Part shown: positions 54,001 to 64,000 of the stretch, piece by piece | Layout of the letters: the number at the start of each line of letters is the position of its first letter | Numbering within the stretch: the first letter of the stretch is position 1 | Origin: Nymphaea colorata | Lineage: Eukaryota; Streptophyta; Magnoliopsida; Nymphaeales; Nymphaeaceae | DNA length: 64,000 nt | Direction: 5' to 3' | Assembly (NCBI RefSeq): GCF_008831285.2 | Contig: NC_045143.1 | Span: 5,403,503 to 5,467,502, forward strand | The notes under the pieces: generated by a model | What the model was told of the DNA's origin: nothing | What the model saw: the letters and a program-made list of their open reading frames with translations, nothing else | The model's database searches: none | Made by a program: the position numbers and the translations under genes

Positions 54001-54744
54001 ATTATTTTTCTTCAAATAAGATCATAGTATTTTTAGAATACACATTCTAAGAAATATAGCACATTGTCCTTCTTATCTAATGCTCTCCTAAAAGTTTCAT
54101 CAAACTTTATAATTCATATCCTTCAAAAAGAATTTTCTTTACCCAATTAATTTCTTGAGTCCTTTGTACTTAACAGTCACACCTATTGTCCACATCAACC
54201 TCCGGGCTTCACGCTTCAGTTTCGTCTTCACAATTCCTCTAACGATCAATCAAACTATGAGTTCATCTAAAAGCAGTGATAATGGGGTTCATTATTTAAT
54301 AAAAATGAAGGAGACTTCCAAATACGAAGAGATTGTGGAAAGCCTAGAGTTTCAGTTCCAATATCTCAAGAGTTTGAAATGCAAATTTTGTGGTCATTGC
54401 CACATTCTAGTGTGTGGTCGCTAGTTAGAACATAAAAAGTTTTTAAGTGAACTTTATGAACCTTAAAGAAATGGACACAACATGTTTTTGAGGTGGTTGA
54501 ATGAAACACTATCCTAAATCTCCAAAGAGATTGGTGCAATGGTCGGTGCAAAAGTTAGTAAGCAGCTGATCCATGTTTTAATTCTTTATAACATCAACCT
54601 TTTGTACTGCAAACAAAGAACCACCGGCAGTACAATAAAAGTAACACTCTAAAACATCGAAAGCAAACCTTGTACTTTAAACGATAAGAATCGGGTGAAA
54701 GCTTTCGTTTTTTGTCGAGTAATGCAAAACCCCGAAAACCACTC

Positions 54745-54749
<5 letters not shown>

Positions 54750-54840
<91 letters not shown>
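54750..54840. repeat. (TA)n microsatellite
   Basis: About 90 bases of uninterrupted AT in intergenic DNA; it accounts for the IYIYIY-containing minus-strand frame here. Confidence 0.95.
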
Positions 54841-54843
<3 letters not shown>

Positions 54844-55350
54844 ACTACAAACTCCCTCTCGTTTTTGTATGTCGCCATTAAAGTTGTGACCTTTTTTTCT
54901 CAAAAACTTGGCCAGCAAAGTAGAGCCTTGTGTGAACAAAGTTAGAAAAATGAGTCTTAAATCTAGGGTTATAGCCAAAAGAGAGGACCATGAATGAAAA
55001 TGCTTCCAATTCTTTTAGCAAACTGGGGTAGGCTGACTTTATTAGTTTATTCCAAAATGTTCACTTTCACCATCCATTTTCCTATCAATTTTGATTTAAA
55101 AATCTTAAGTCCAACTCCCCTACCAGCTGGATGGAATTCTTGCTTGTTTTAATATATATATATATATATATAACGGTAGATCGAGTGCCCTTCTAGGACT
55201 GCACCAAATCAGATTTCTTATAGTGTAACTTGTGTGAAATTTGATTTGATTATGCTGTCTTCTTCGTTTAGATTTGCATTTGGACTCACATTGAAATCCA
55301 TTTGAGACAACAGAGAGACAATTTTTTTTTTTAATTGAGGAGCACTATTT

Positions 55351-55454
55351 CAAAAAATTTTATTTTTCAAAGGGCATTAGTATATGCAAATAAACAAAGA
55401 TTCAAAAATTTTTATTTTTCAAAGGGCATTAATATATGCAAATAAACAAAGATT
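55351..55454. repeat. 52-bp imperfect tandem duplication
   Basis: Two copies (55351-55402, 55403-55454) share TTTTTCAAAGGGCATTA and ATATGCAAATAAACAAAGAT and differ at only a few bases. No gene association. Confidence 0.9.
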
Positions 55455-55890
55455 TAAATACACCTATGTGCAAATAAAGAAAATTTTTGGAGCCATTGTG
55501 GGCAACTGCCCACATCAGCCAACATGTCACTTTGCCACTGACCATATTTTCATGTACTCAAAGATTGCTGATTTTTTTTTAAATTTTTTTTCATTTTTGA
55601 TAAACTCAATCAATTTGAACATAAATGGGTCAAACCCAGTTCAGGGACTAATCCACGCCTGAACAGCCAGAAACATGAAATGGGATGAGTAGGCTAATTC
55701 AAAGTAATAATCAAACTATAGTTTTAAATTTTATTACATAATTTTTAAATTTTTATATGCGTTAAATTAAAATTTTAATTTACATGTAATTTTTGATTTT
55801 TTTTTAAATATGAGGGGTGGAGTCGTGGAGAGTTGAATGAGGAACTGAAACGATCAGTATTTACCGATACGATCCGAAACTTCGTTTTTT

Positions 55891-56888
55891 TTTTTTCTCT
55901 CTCTCGGATCATTGTTTATAGTCAAAACCAGAGATTTGTTTGTTATTTAGTATAGGGACAAACAATTGTAACTATTTTTCGAACGCGGTCTTTTATTGTG
56001 TTGGGGAAAGGAGCTCGCTCTCGATCTCCCTCTCTCTGGTAGGAGACTTGGATCCTCTTTCTCTCGTCTTCTTCCAGATTTCCACCCTGTTAGCGTCTCC
56101 GATCTAACGGTATGAATCTTCTCTACTTCTCCTTCTCCTTTTTCTAGTTGTTGGTGTTGATTTTCCTGGCTTGGACTTTTGGTTGTTAGATTCCTTGTTT
56201 CTCTTTTCCGATTTCCGCATTGCGGTTGCTTCATGGTGTTTTCTAGCGGTTCAATTAAAGACCTGGTTTTTACCGCGGATCCATTCGAAAGGGAATGGTG
56301 GTTGTGTTCTCACTTCTCAAATGTGAAAAATTCTGTTGTTGGATTTCTGACCGTTCTCCCTCGTTAAAAGTTCTTTCCTTTTTGTCGACGAAGTCTCCTT
56401 TTAGAGTTTGTTATTCTTCGTAATAGATGAACGAGGAACCTATCGGCGCGACTATTGGTTCGTTCCTTTTTCTGTTTGCCCGGGAATTTGATCCGCTTGG
56501 TTTGGTCATCATCAGCTTTCTTTTTATTTATTTTTTTTGGGGGGTGGGGTGTGGGGGAGTTGAGATGAACTTCTGGTGATCGGCTTCTGGGTTGTACAAA
56601 TTAAGGTTTTCGGGGTTTGTTGTCCATTCTTTGATTTGTTTCGTGTTCTAAAAGGGAACATATGCGCGTTTATTTGTTCTGACATTATTAAAAGTTTTTG
56701 TTGACTAATACGTGCACCATTTGGGGGCTTACTTCGGATGTCGAGTTATTATATACTCGTTACTATTCGGAATTTTGATAGGGCAACCTGAAGGTTACCA
56801 TGCCAGCTTAAGGTATATGGAGATGGCTTTTTTCTTTCCTATTTGTCAAATTATGGTGCTATGCTTTCTTCAGGTTGCTAGATTAAAG
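55891..56888 (+). promoter_or_regulatory. V-ATPase B promoter, CT-rich leader and 5'UTR intron
   Basis: A CT-rich patch (55895-55906) and a second one around 56020-56070 precede a likely leader exon ending at 56109. A GT-AG intron of 764 bases (56110-56873) ends in TTTCTTCAG, and the leader resumes at 56874, 15 bases before the ATG. Leader introns are common in highly expressed plant housekeeping genes and often enhance expression; that effect is inference here. The transcription start cannot be fixed. Confidence 0.55.
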
Positions 56889-59739
56889 ATGGGTATCGCA
56901 TCAAAAACTAGCGACTCAGATGAGGGGACGTTGGAGATTGGCATGGGTAAGCTGAGATGCTTCTTGTAGTGACTTTGGTTATATTCTCTAGAATTTGTCC
57001 TGGTTTGGAGACTTCTGGTTCTCTTACCTTCATTAATTCAGTCATGCACCTCATGGTGGTACACTAACTTCTAGGAAGCATGCCTCATTGAAGCATTTTC
57101 TAACTTGCTGGAAATTTCATTAAGATTGTTTCTGGCTTTCTGATCCTGGCATGTGTTATCGGATTATTTAACCAAGAAGTTAAATCCGCAATTTGGTTTA
57201 TCATGATCTTGTTGGAATTGACATTCAGCATGCCACATATTCTAGAGTGTATGGGGTTGTCTTTCTGCTCCATCTATCTTGTGCTTTATCGGCTTACTGC
57301 ACGACTAAGCTAATTACTTTCTCCACTATCTCTGATAGGCTATACACATGTACAAGCATGCATATGCATTATATGCATGCCAAAACTGTTTTCTAGTATA
57401 GGTTTCATGCCTCCAATGATGTGCACTTATTTTAATACATGTTTTCTTTGTGCTTATTGCAGAATATAGGACTGTTTCTGGTGTTGCTGGTCCTCTAGTC
57501 ATTCTGGAAAAGGTCAAGGTAATATTTCTGGTTCTCTTGCTAGCAGAGGTCATGCATAGTTTCCTTGTACCTCGTTCTCTTTGTGGTGTTAGTCAGATTG
57601 TCAGAAGCCATGCTATGTTCTCTAAAGTCTTCTTTGACATATATCAGGGTCCAAAATATCAAGAAATTGTTAATATAAGACTTGGAGATGGCACAACAAG
57701 GCGTGGACAGGTTCTAGAAGTTGATGGCGAGAAAGCTGTTGTGCAGGTGGGCTTTGCTGTTTCAGCACACCTACATAAATAGTGGTGTTAAATTTGATAT
57801 TTTTAATAAGATCAGTTATTGGTGCATAGTAAATAACTTTCTCTTTTAGAATTTTTTAGGAAGAACTGTGACACTTTTTATTGATGTGGTGCCCAAAGTT
57901 GCTTTTGATTACTTTTCCAGCACCGAAAACAATTCACCTGCAAATGGTCGTGCAAATCGGAATGCTAGAGGGTCTATAATAATTTGGTTTGTGGTTAGAC
58001 TTTTTTGTAGTCTACTAACTAGGATGGTGAGCATATAGCGTTTTGTATATTTGTGGAGCTTTATCCCGCTTGGTGTGGAAAACACATCAACATTGTCAAT
58101 TTGACTTCTTAAGGCAATATCAAGAAAATCACACTATATTGTCAAAATCAGAGAAAAATATGAAGAATATAGAGGCTTCAGCACGCAACATTTCCAAGTT
58201 AATTTGGTCATGAAATATCAAAAAATTTGCATGTTAAATTTGGATAATTCATGGCCATCTAGGATTATGACGAATTGAACTTATGTTCTTCAGCAAGCTC
58301 CAGCTATAAAATGACAAAGTCTAGGCTCTGCCAAGAACTGGTTATAGTGAAATATGAAAAGCTCTTAAACTGAGGCCGTTCCGTTGGAGAAGTCTTGATT
58401 TTGTTTTAGTCTTTGAGGGGCCAATGCTGCTTTGCTTGCTGGACAGTTCAAAAATGATCCTAGCCGGCATTGAGCCGTTGACTGCATTTTTCCTTTCAAA
58501 TTTAATAAAACTTCATCTAGCTGTTTCTCCTTTCAATGGATTTTTGAGATTTCTTTGTCTGGAAAATTTACAATCTTGTCTTTTCCTTTCTCCAGGTTTT
58601 TGAAGGAACAGCTGGAATTGACAATAAGTATACAACTGTTCAGTTCACAGGAGAGGTTAGCAATTTGCTGCTTTTTCAGTTTCGTTCATCTTGGACCCTT
58701 GGTTTGCAACTCTTCCTTCCTTTATGAAATGCATATATTATATGAAAGCAAAGCAATATGAAACTAAAGAGGGATGATTAGAAAATGAGGATAGTTATCA
58801 TGCTCCACGGATGAACTTATGAAGTAAACTGTTCCTGATGTTCCTGAGTGTTAACATTTGTTTTGCATTATTGCACACCTCTCGAGTTTATAAAGTTCTT
58901 CTGGTTGAACATGAATGAAGTTTGAGCAGTTGCATTTTTATTTCATTTGAAATACCGGCAAGGCATGCACCATCTTATTCTCTCATTTTAGTTTTACAGC
59001 ATTAGTTGTTCGAACTTTGAATAACTGTAATAGTACTTCTTGTTTTCTGGCTTTTACTTTTGTTAGCTCACATCTGATGAAGTGCTCAATTTCTTTGTTT
59101 CAGGATTATTACATTTTTTCACTTTTGATTCTAGAGAATTCATCATATTTTTCTTTTCCTTTTAGTTGTTTAATAACATTAAACACTGCTCTTTCTATTG
59201 GTGTCCTTGTTCTTTCTTTAAATTTATTTTATAGCATTCTCATCCTTTCTATTTCAGGTTTTGAAAACCCCAGTATCTCTAGATATGCTGGGGCGAATTT
59301 TTAATGGATCAGGAAAACCCATAGATAATGGTCCTCCAATCCTGCCTGAGGCATATCGAGACATTTCAGGTTGGAATATTCAAATGAACAAGGCTCTTGG
59401 GTTTCCAATGCATAAGCTTTTGTTTTCTTTTCCTTCTTCCCTCATTTCTTGGTTTCCTTCTCCTTATTGCTGAGTTCAGGGAGTTCCATCAACCCTAGTG
59501 AGAGAACATATCCAGAAGAGATGATTCAGACAGGAATATCAACAATTGATGTGATGAATTCTATTGCGAGAGGACAGAAAATCCCACTATTCTCTGCTGC
59601 TGGACTTCCTCATAATGAAATTGCTGCTCAAATCTGTCGCCAAGCTGGGCTTGTTAAGCGGCTGGAAAAGACTGGGAACCTTTTACAGGTACTATATTCT
59701 GCAATATCCTACAGCTTCTCTGCAAGCAAAATCGGTGTC

Positions 59740-59782
<43 letters not shown>

Positions 59783-62700
59783 ATATATAATGTGCATATG
59801 TATATGAGAATATGTGAATATGTGAATTTTTGTCAGCGAATTGAAGCACAAACGTTTCCCATATTCCTTCATGAAGAAGACCAAAGTAGATTGGCAATTG
59901 CTTGAGATCTTTTATTCAATGTCTGGAATCAGTCATGTATTGTCTAATGAGTGGGCAAGTGTCACAGATATGAATTGTTTAGTTCAAGTTCACATGCCCA
60001 GAGTTAATGTGCTTCTATGACAATTTGCCAGGATGTAGAAGAAGATAATTTTGCCATAGTTTTTGCGGCAATGGGGGTGAACATGGAAACTGCACAATTT
60101 TTCAAACGGGATTTTGAAGAGAATGGTTCAATGGAGAGAGTCACTCTATTTCTGAATCTGGTACTGCTTTGCTTAATACCATTAGCTTCCATGTTGTGAG
60201 TTGGCTTTTTGTTTTGTAAGTACATCCTTGTCAGCAAATTCCTATTAAGAACTGCGCCTTGGGAAACCTTTTGACATTTATATTTCCTTTATTTATTGTA
60301 ATACAGGCCAATGATCCAACCATTGAGCGAATTATAACTCCACGAATTGCCCTAACAACAGCAGAATATCTAGCCTACGAATGTGGGAAGCATGTCTTGG
60401 TCATATTAACTGATATGAGTTCATATGCAGATGCACTTCGTGAGGTAACAATTCCATCAAACTTTGTCCTGTTGGCTAATTGATATCTCAATGTTGGCGT
60501 ACTGTTTTCTTCCACCTCATCGTAGTACTGGCTTTGTGTGTGTATCAATGCCTCTGTTTATGGATGTGTATAGTCCATGTGAACTTTTCTAGGACCCCTT
60601 CCTCTCTGGGTTTAACGTGCTTCTTGAAGTCATAACACACATATACCTATGTAACACGGGTGCTCCTCTTAAGGAGGAGTACCCGCACGGTACCGGTACG
60701 ACACTGGTACCGGTACGGGTACGGCCTCGGGTGCTGCGTTGACCATACCGAGTACCGTCAATGCACCCGAGGTCATTTTTGACCTTTTTCGGACTCGGTG
60801 GAGTACTCGCACGGTATTGGTACGGCCTCGGGTGCTGCGTTGACCGTACCGGTACGGTCAACGCACCGAGGTCATTTTTGACCTTTTTTGGACTCAGTCA
60901 AAGTTGATCGAGTCCAAAATTGTCTGACTTTAACAATTTTTACATTTCAACGTTTTAAACAATTTTAACGTTAAAATTTTTGACAAACCCTTAAACGATG
61001 ACCGTCTTCGATCTTCAACCATCGTTCTTCGTCTTCAACCTTCACCAAAAGACATTGAGGAACGGCGAGCGGCGACAGTAGGTGGTGACTAAAGAAAGCC
61101 ACCGGGTGGTAGGAGACTCAGCCTCAACCGCTCCTTCCATGTAAATCGTTGCCTGCAACCTCTCTGCGTCTCCTTTTCTTTCTCCTCTGTGTTCCTTTTC
61201 TTTCTCTCATCAGCCGAGGGTTTGCCGATTTAACCTCATGCTCGATCCCTCTTTGTTTCTCACCCTTGCCAATCATGAAACCCACGGCCAGGGAGGTCTC
61301 TTATTCAAATGAGGGTTTTACCAAACGGTGTTTCTGGTCAGAAGAGGAAAAAATTTTGCCAAATGGTGGTTAGCGTAGGTAGCTGGTCAGAAAAGAAGCA
61401 CGCATTTGGATGTGTCTCTTATTCAATTTAAGTGGGAAGGTGGGATGATGGGTTGAAAAGGTGGCATATCTTAGTCGCGCTAGCATATCTGGGACCAGCT
61501 GTGGTGAAGGCCATTGCCCATTATTGCTCATCTCTTTTCAAAAAATTGTGGGATCCTAAGAATCCTTTGCATATATAGTTGTACATTACACTGAAAACAT
61601 ATATAGAAAAAAACATCTTCTGTTTGTTCTTAATTACTTTCATACTTTGTTTAGTAGTATGGTAGTATCTATAAATTTTGGATCATGATTTATGAATATG
61701 TTATTTTGTTTGCAATTTTTTGATTGTGTGAATATGTTATTCTGTTTGTAATTTTTTGATATATACTGTGTGTACGGCTGTCCCCCCGCACCCAAGTTTT
61801 TTAAAAATAGTCCGCACCCATACCCGTATGACATAGACATATGCCCATTCCCATGCCCTTCCAGACATACACATGTATACACGTGTGTGTATGTGTGGAT
61901 GCAATGCATGTGATTGTTTTTGTGTGCACGTCCACATTTTTGGTGTGTATCCCTAATTGGCATACTGTTTGGTTCTTTTTCAGGTATCTGCTGCTCGGGA
62001 GGAGGTGCCAGGTCGCCGTGGTTATCCTGGATACATGTACACCGATCTGGCAACAATTTATGAACGTGCTGGTCGTATTGAAGGACGTAAAGGATCCATA
62101 ACGCAGATCCCCATTTTGACCATGCCTAATGATGGTAAAAGCTGGAACTAGCACATTTTCTGTTCACAGAACTTGCATGATGCAACTGGTCATGCTGAGA
62201 ATTTCTGTTCCTTATGAATTAGATATTACTCATCCAACTCCTGATCTCACTGGCTATATCACGGAAGGCCAAATTTACATTGACAGGCAACTTCACAATC
62301 GACAGGTAACATTATACTGGCAGGAAATTATTCTTGGGTGGAACCTTAGAAGGTTTTTGTTGTTTGGCTAGACAAATAGAGAAGCTAGGCTCTTAGTTTG
62401 AGGAACTTTCATCCCCTTCTTCCACTTTCTACCCTCTTCTAAGCCTAGAGTTCTGGTGATGGTCAAGTGTCCTGATTCTTTCTGAATGTGGCTTCTGCAG
62501 ATATATCCTCCAATCAATGTCCTTCCTTCACTTTCACGGCTTATGAAGGTAAAAGATTGTATTTATGTTATTTTCCTGGCTAGATTGGCCATTGAGTTTT
62601 TATAAAATCAATTATTTGCCCTTAAACTCATCCTCTCTTTTGTTGCTCTTATCAATTTTGAGCAGCATGTACCTATCGTATCCAATTTTTTTATACACCT

Positions 62701-63964
62701 GTGCTTCATTGTAGAGAAGATGTGTCAAAAGCTTTTCTAGCCTAGGTCCATGAGGGTTCACAGAGAAGGGAAAAAAAATTTTCTTCTGCCTGTTGAAGTG
62801 TTGAATGGTAGCTCCATTTTCAAAACCAAACATGCAGATGTCCACTATCCGCTAGTTATTTTGAATCTGTGATTCACAAGTTCAGCGTCCTTTTTCGTAA
62901 AGCATGCTATGCCTTCCTTGCTGTGACCAGGATGAGTAGTCATCATCTGATTAATTGATGGAGTTTCCATTCTTCCAGAAAAAATTGAAAACCAAGCAGC
63001 TTCTCATCCAGGAGATTATGAAGCTATTATATTTGTCATGCATGGGCTCTTGTTACTGCAAATGCTTTATTGCATAATCTTTGTAAACTAAATCATTACT
63101 TTGAAACATGTGTTACGTGAATTCAGCACACGGTAGCTGCCTTCTCAGCTCATCTTTGCCAAGCGGGTTGCCAAGCTTATACAAACCAGCTGCTTGGCTT
63201 GATTTATACTTCTAACTAATGTGAAAAATTCAGTCTAGATGGTGAATCCTTACACTTTTTTGAGACAAGGGTATGATTTTATGATGGTCCGTTGCAGAGT
63301 GCTATTGGTGAGGGTATGACACGACGAGATCATGCTGATGTATCAAACCAAGTAAGATGGTCTACTTTCTCAACTTTAAATCTTGAATACTCTTCCAACA
63401 GGCTAATCGAAAAACTTCTCTGATGCAGCTGTATGCCAACTATGCCATTGGCAAGGATGTTCAAGCAATGAAGGCTGTGGTGGGGGAGGAAGCACTCTCA
63501 TCTGAGGACTTGGTCTCTCTCTCTCTCTCCTTCTCTCTCTCTCTTTTCCCCCTGACTTCATGTGAACTCGTATTTGAAGTTACATGAGATGCTGTTCAGT
63601 TTGGGTATCAGATTTGACTTGATTTTTCCTGAAATGGAACTTCTGACAAGCGACAACGTTCAATGAATTTTATGCTGGATTCCTCATTTTTTAATTTCCT
63701 TGGACAGGCATGACTTCTCTCTGGTTACAAGGCTCTTTACTTACATTCATGATCCGTTCCAATTTTCTTGTGATGCAGTTATATCTCGAGTTCCTGGACA
63801 AGTTTGAAAGGAAGTTTGTCACCCAAGGTGCATATGACACTCGTGATATTTTCCAGTCGCTGGATCTAGCATGGACTCTTCTTCGCATCTTCCCTCGCGA
63901 GCTTCTGCACCGTATTCCAGCAAAGACCTTGGATCAGTTCTACAGTCGAGATGCTTCTCACTGA
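56889..63964 (+). CDS. VHA-B: Vacuolar H+-ATPase subunit B, 14 coding exons, 488 aa
   Basis: Exons: 56889-56946, 57463-57518, 57648-57746, 58596-58655, 59258-59369, 59480-59688, 60032-60160, 60307-60444, 61984-62134, 62223-62305, 62501-62548, 63298-63351, 63429-63512, 63779-63964 (stop TGA); 1467 nt in frame. The protein starts [19 protein letters not shown] and has the barrel-domain [19 protein letters not shown]. It continues through [20 protein letters not shown], the degenerate nucleotide-site loop [39 protein letters not shown] with [20 protein letters not shown], and ends FYSRDASH. Length and motifs match plant VHA-B. It is the non-catalytic nucleotide-binding subunit alternating with subunit A in the V1 hexamer, which drives proton pumping into vacuole and TGN; plant B subunits also bind actin. 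Intron 9 (1539 bases) holds inserted repeats. Start choice rests on the conserved N-terminus. Confidence 0.98.
59744..59779. repeat. (TA)n microsatellite in V-ATPase B intron 6
   Basis: A 36-base TA tract shortly after exon 6 (ends 59688). Purely intronic. Confidence 0.95.
60660..60900. repeat. Palindromic tandem repeat array in V-ATPase B intron 9
   Basis: Two copies of a unit of about 101 bases start at about 60725 and 60826 with CCTCGGGTGCTGCGTTGACC and run into GAGGTCATTTTTGACCTTTT. Each copy can fold on itself around a GTACCGGTAC-type centre. In the second copy, 60836-60865 is a perfect 30-base palindrome. Upstream, further CGGTACCGGTACG units occur. It looks like part of an inserted non-autonomous element, not a splicing feature. 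Confidence 0.75.
61810..61838. mobile_element. Solo terminal repeat related to the 13878-14240 element
   Basis: Reverse-complemented, this reads CTATGTCATACGGGTATGGG, close to both ends of the hAT-like MITE at 13878-14240 (CTATGTCACACAGTACGGG and CCATGTCATATGGGTGCGG). No matching opposite end or target duplication was found, so it is called a fragment in V-ATPase B intron 9. Confidence 0.4.
63513..63545. repeat. (CT)n tract directly at the V-ATPase B intron 13 donor
   Basis: Intron 13 begins GTCTCTCTCTCTCT, so the microsatellite includes the 5' splice site. The donor therefore lacks the usual GTAAGT context; exon 13 and exon 14 still join in frame with conserved protein sequence. Confidence 0.85.
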
Positions 63965-64000
63965 TCATTTTTGTTAGCAACCTTAGTTGGATTTTGTACG

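Larger units (their letters stand above)
51019..55890. other. AT-rich intergenic DNA between TauE/SafE B and V-ATPase B
   Basis: No gene is supported. The first part should be the TauE/SafE B 3'UTR. The rest is very AT-rich with poly-T/poly-A patches (51900-52210), a long (TA)n tract (54750-54840), a smaller one (55150-55172) and a 52-bp duplication (55351-55454). Open frames are short and lack recognisable features. Confidence 0.5.

Overview
This is a plant nuclear genome window, almost certainly from a flowering plant. Genes are split by AT-rich introns with GT-AG borders, intergenic DNA is AT-rich with long (TA)n tracts, and the products (PERK-type kinase, RABG3-type Rab7, plant-length V-ATPase subunit B, plant TauE/SafE proteins) are typical of angiosperms. 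I cannot fix the lineage from sequence alone.

Layout. (1) 1-421, + strand: the last two exons of a proline-rich receptor-like kinase (PERK-like); the rest lies outside the window. (2) 3287-7220, +: a complete 7-exon Rab7/RABG3 small GTPase of 206 aa. (3) 8796-12185, -: a complete 3-exon Mpv17/PMP22-family membrane protein of 214 aa. (4) 15092-21035, -: a complete 12-exon TauE/SafE-family membrane protein of 480 aa (copy A). (5) 21036-46469: about 25 kb with no confidently recognised gene, holding small TIR elements, tandem duplications, microsatellites and a few weak ORF candidates. (6) 46470-51018, +: a second complete 12-exon TauE/SafE gene of 472 aa (copy B), divergent from copy A. (7) 51019-56000: AT-rich intergenic DNA. 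(8) 56889-63964, +: a complete 14-coding-exon vacuolar H+-ATPase subunit B gene of 488 aa, with an apparent 5'UTR intron.

All exon borders were placed by hand from splice consensus, reading-frame continuity and family knowledge; exon lengths sum to whole codons in every complete gene. The genes do not form one pathway. Rab7 and the V-ATPase both serve the vacuole/late endosome, but their co-location is probably chance. The most informative feature is the divergent TauE/SafE pair: all 12 exons correspond, with identical intron phases and eight identical exon lengths, and copy A has an apparent GC-AG first intron where copy B has GT-AG.

I found no long ORF resembling a retroelement polyprotein, no CRISPR array and no RNA gene I could support. 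I did not find a convincing new biological system. The leads worth a second look are the paralogue pair, the GC donor, several short TIR elements with target-site duplications, a palindromic repeat array in a V-ATPase intron, and three weak candidate small genes.
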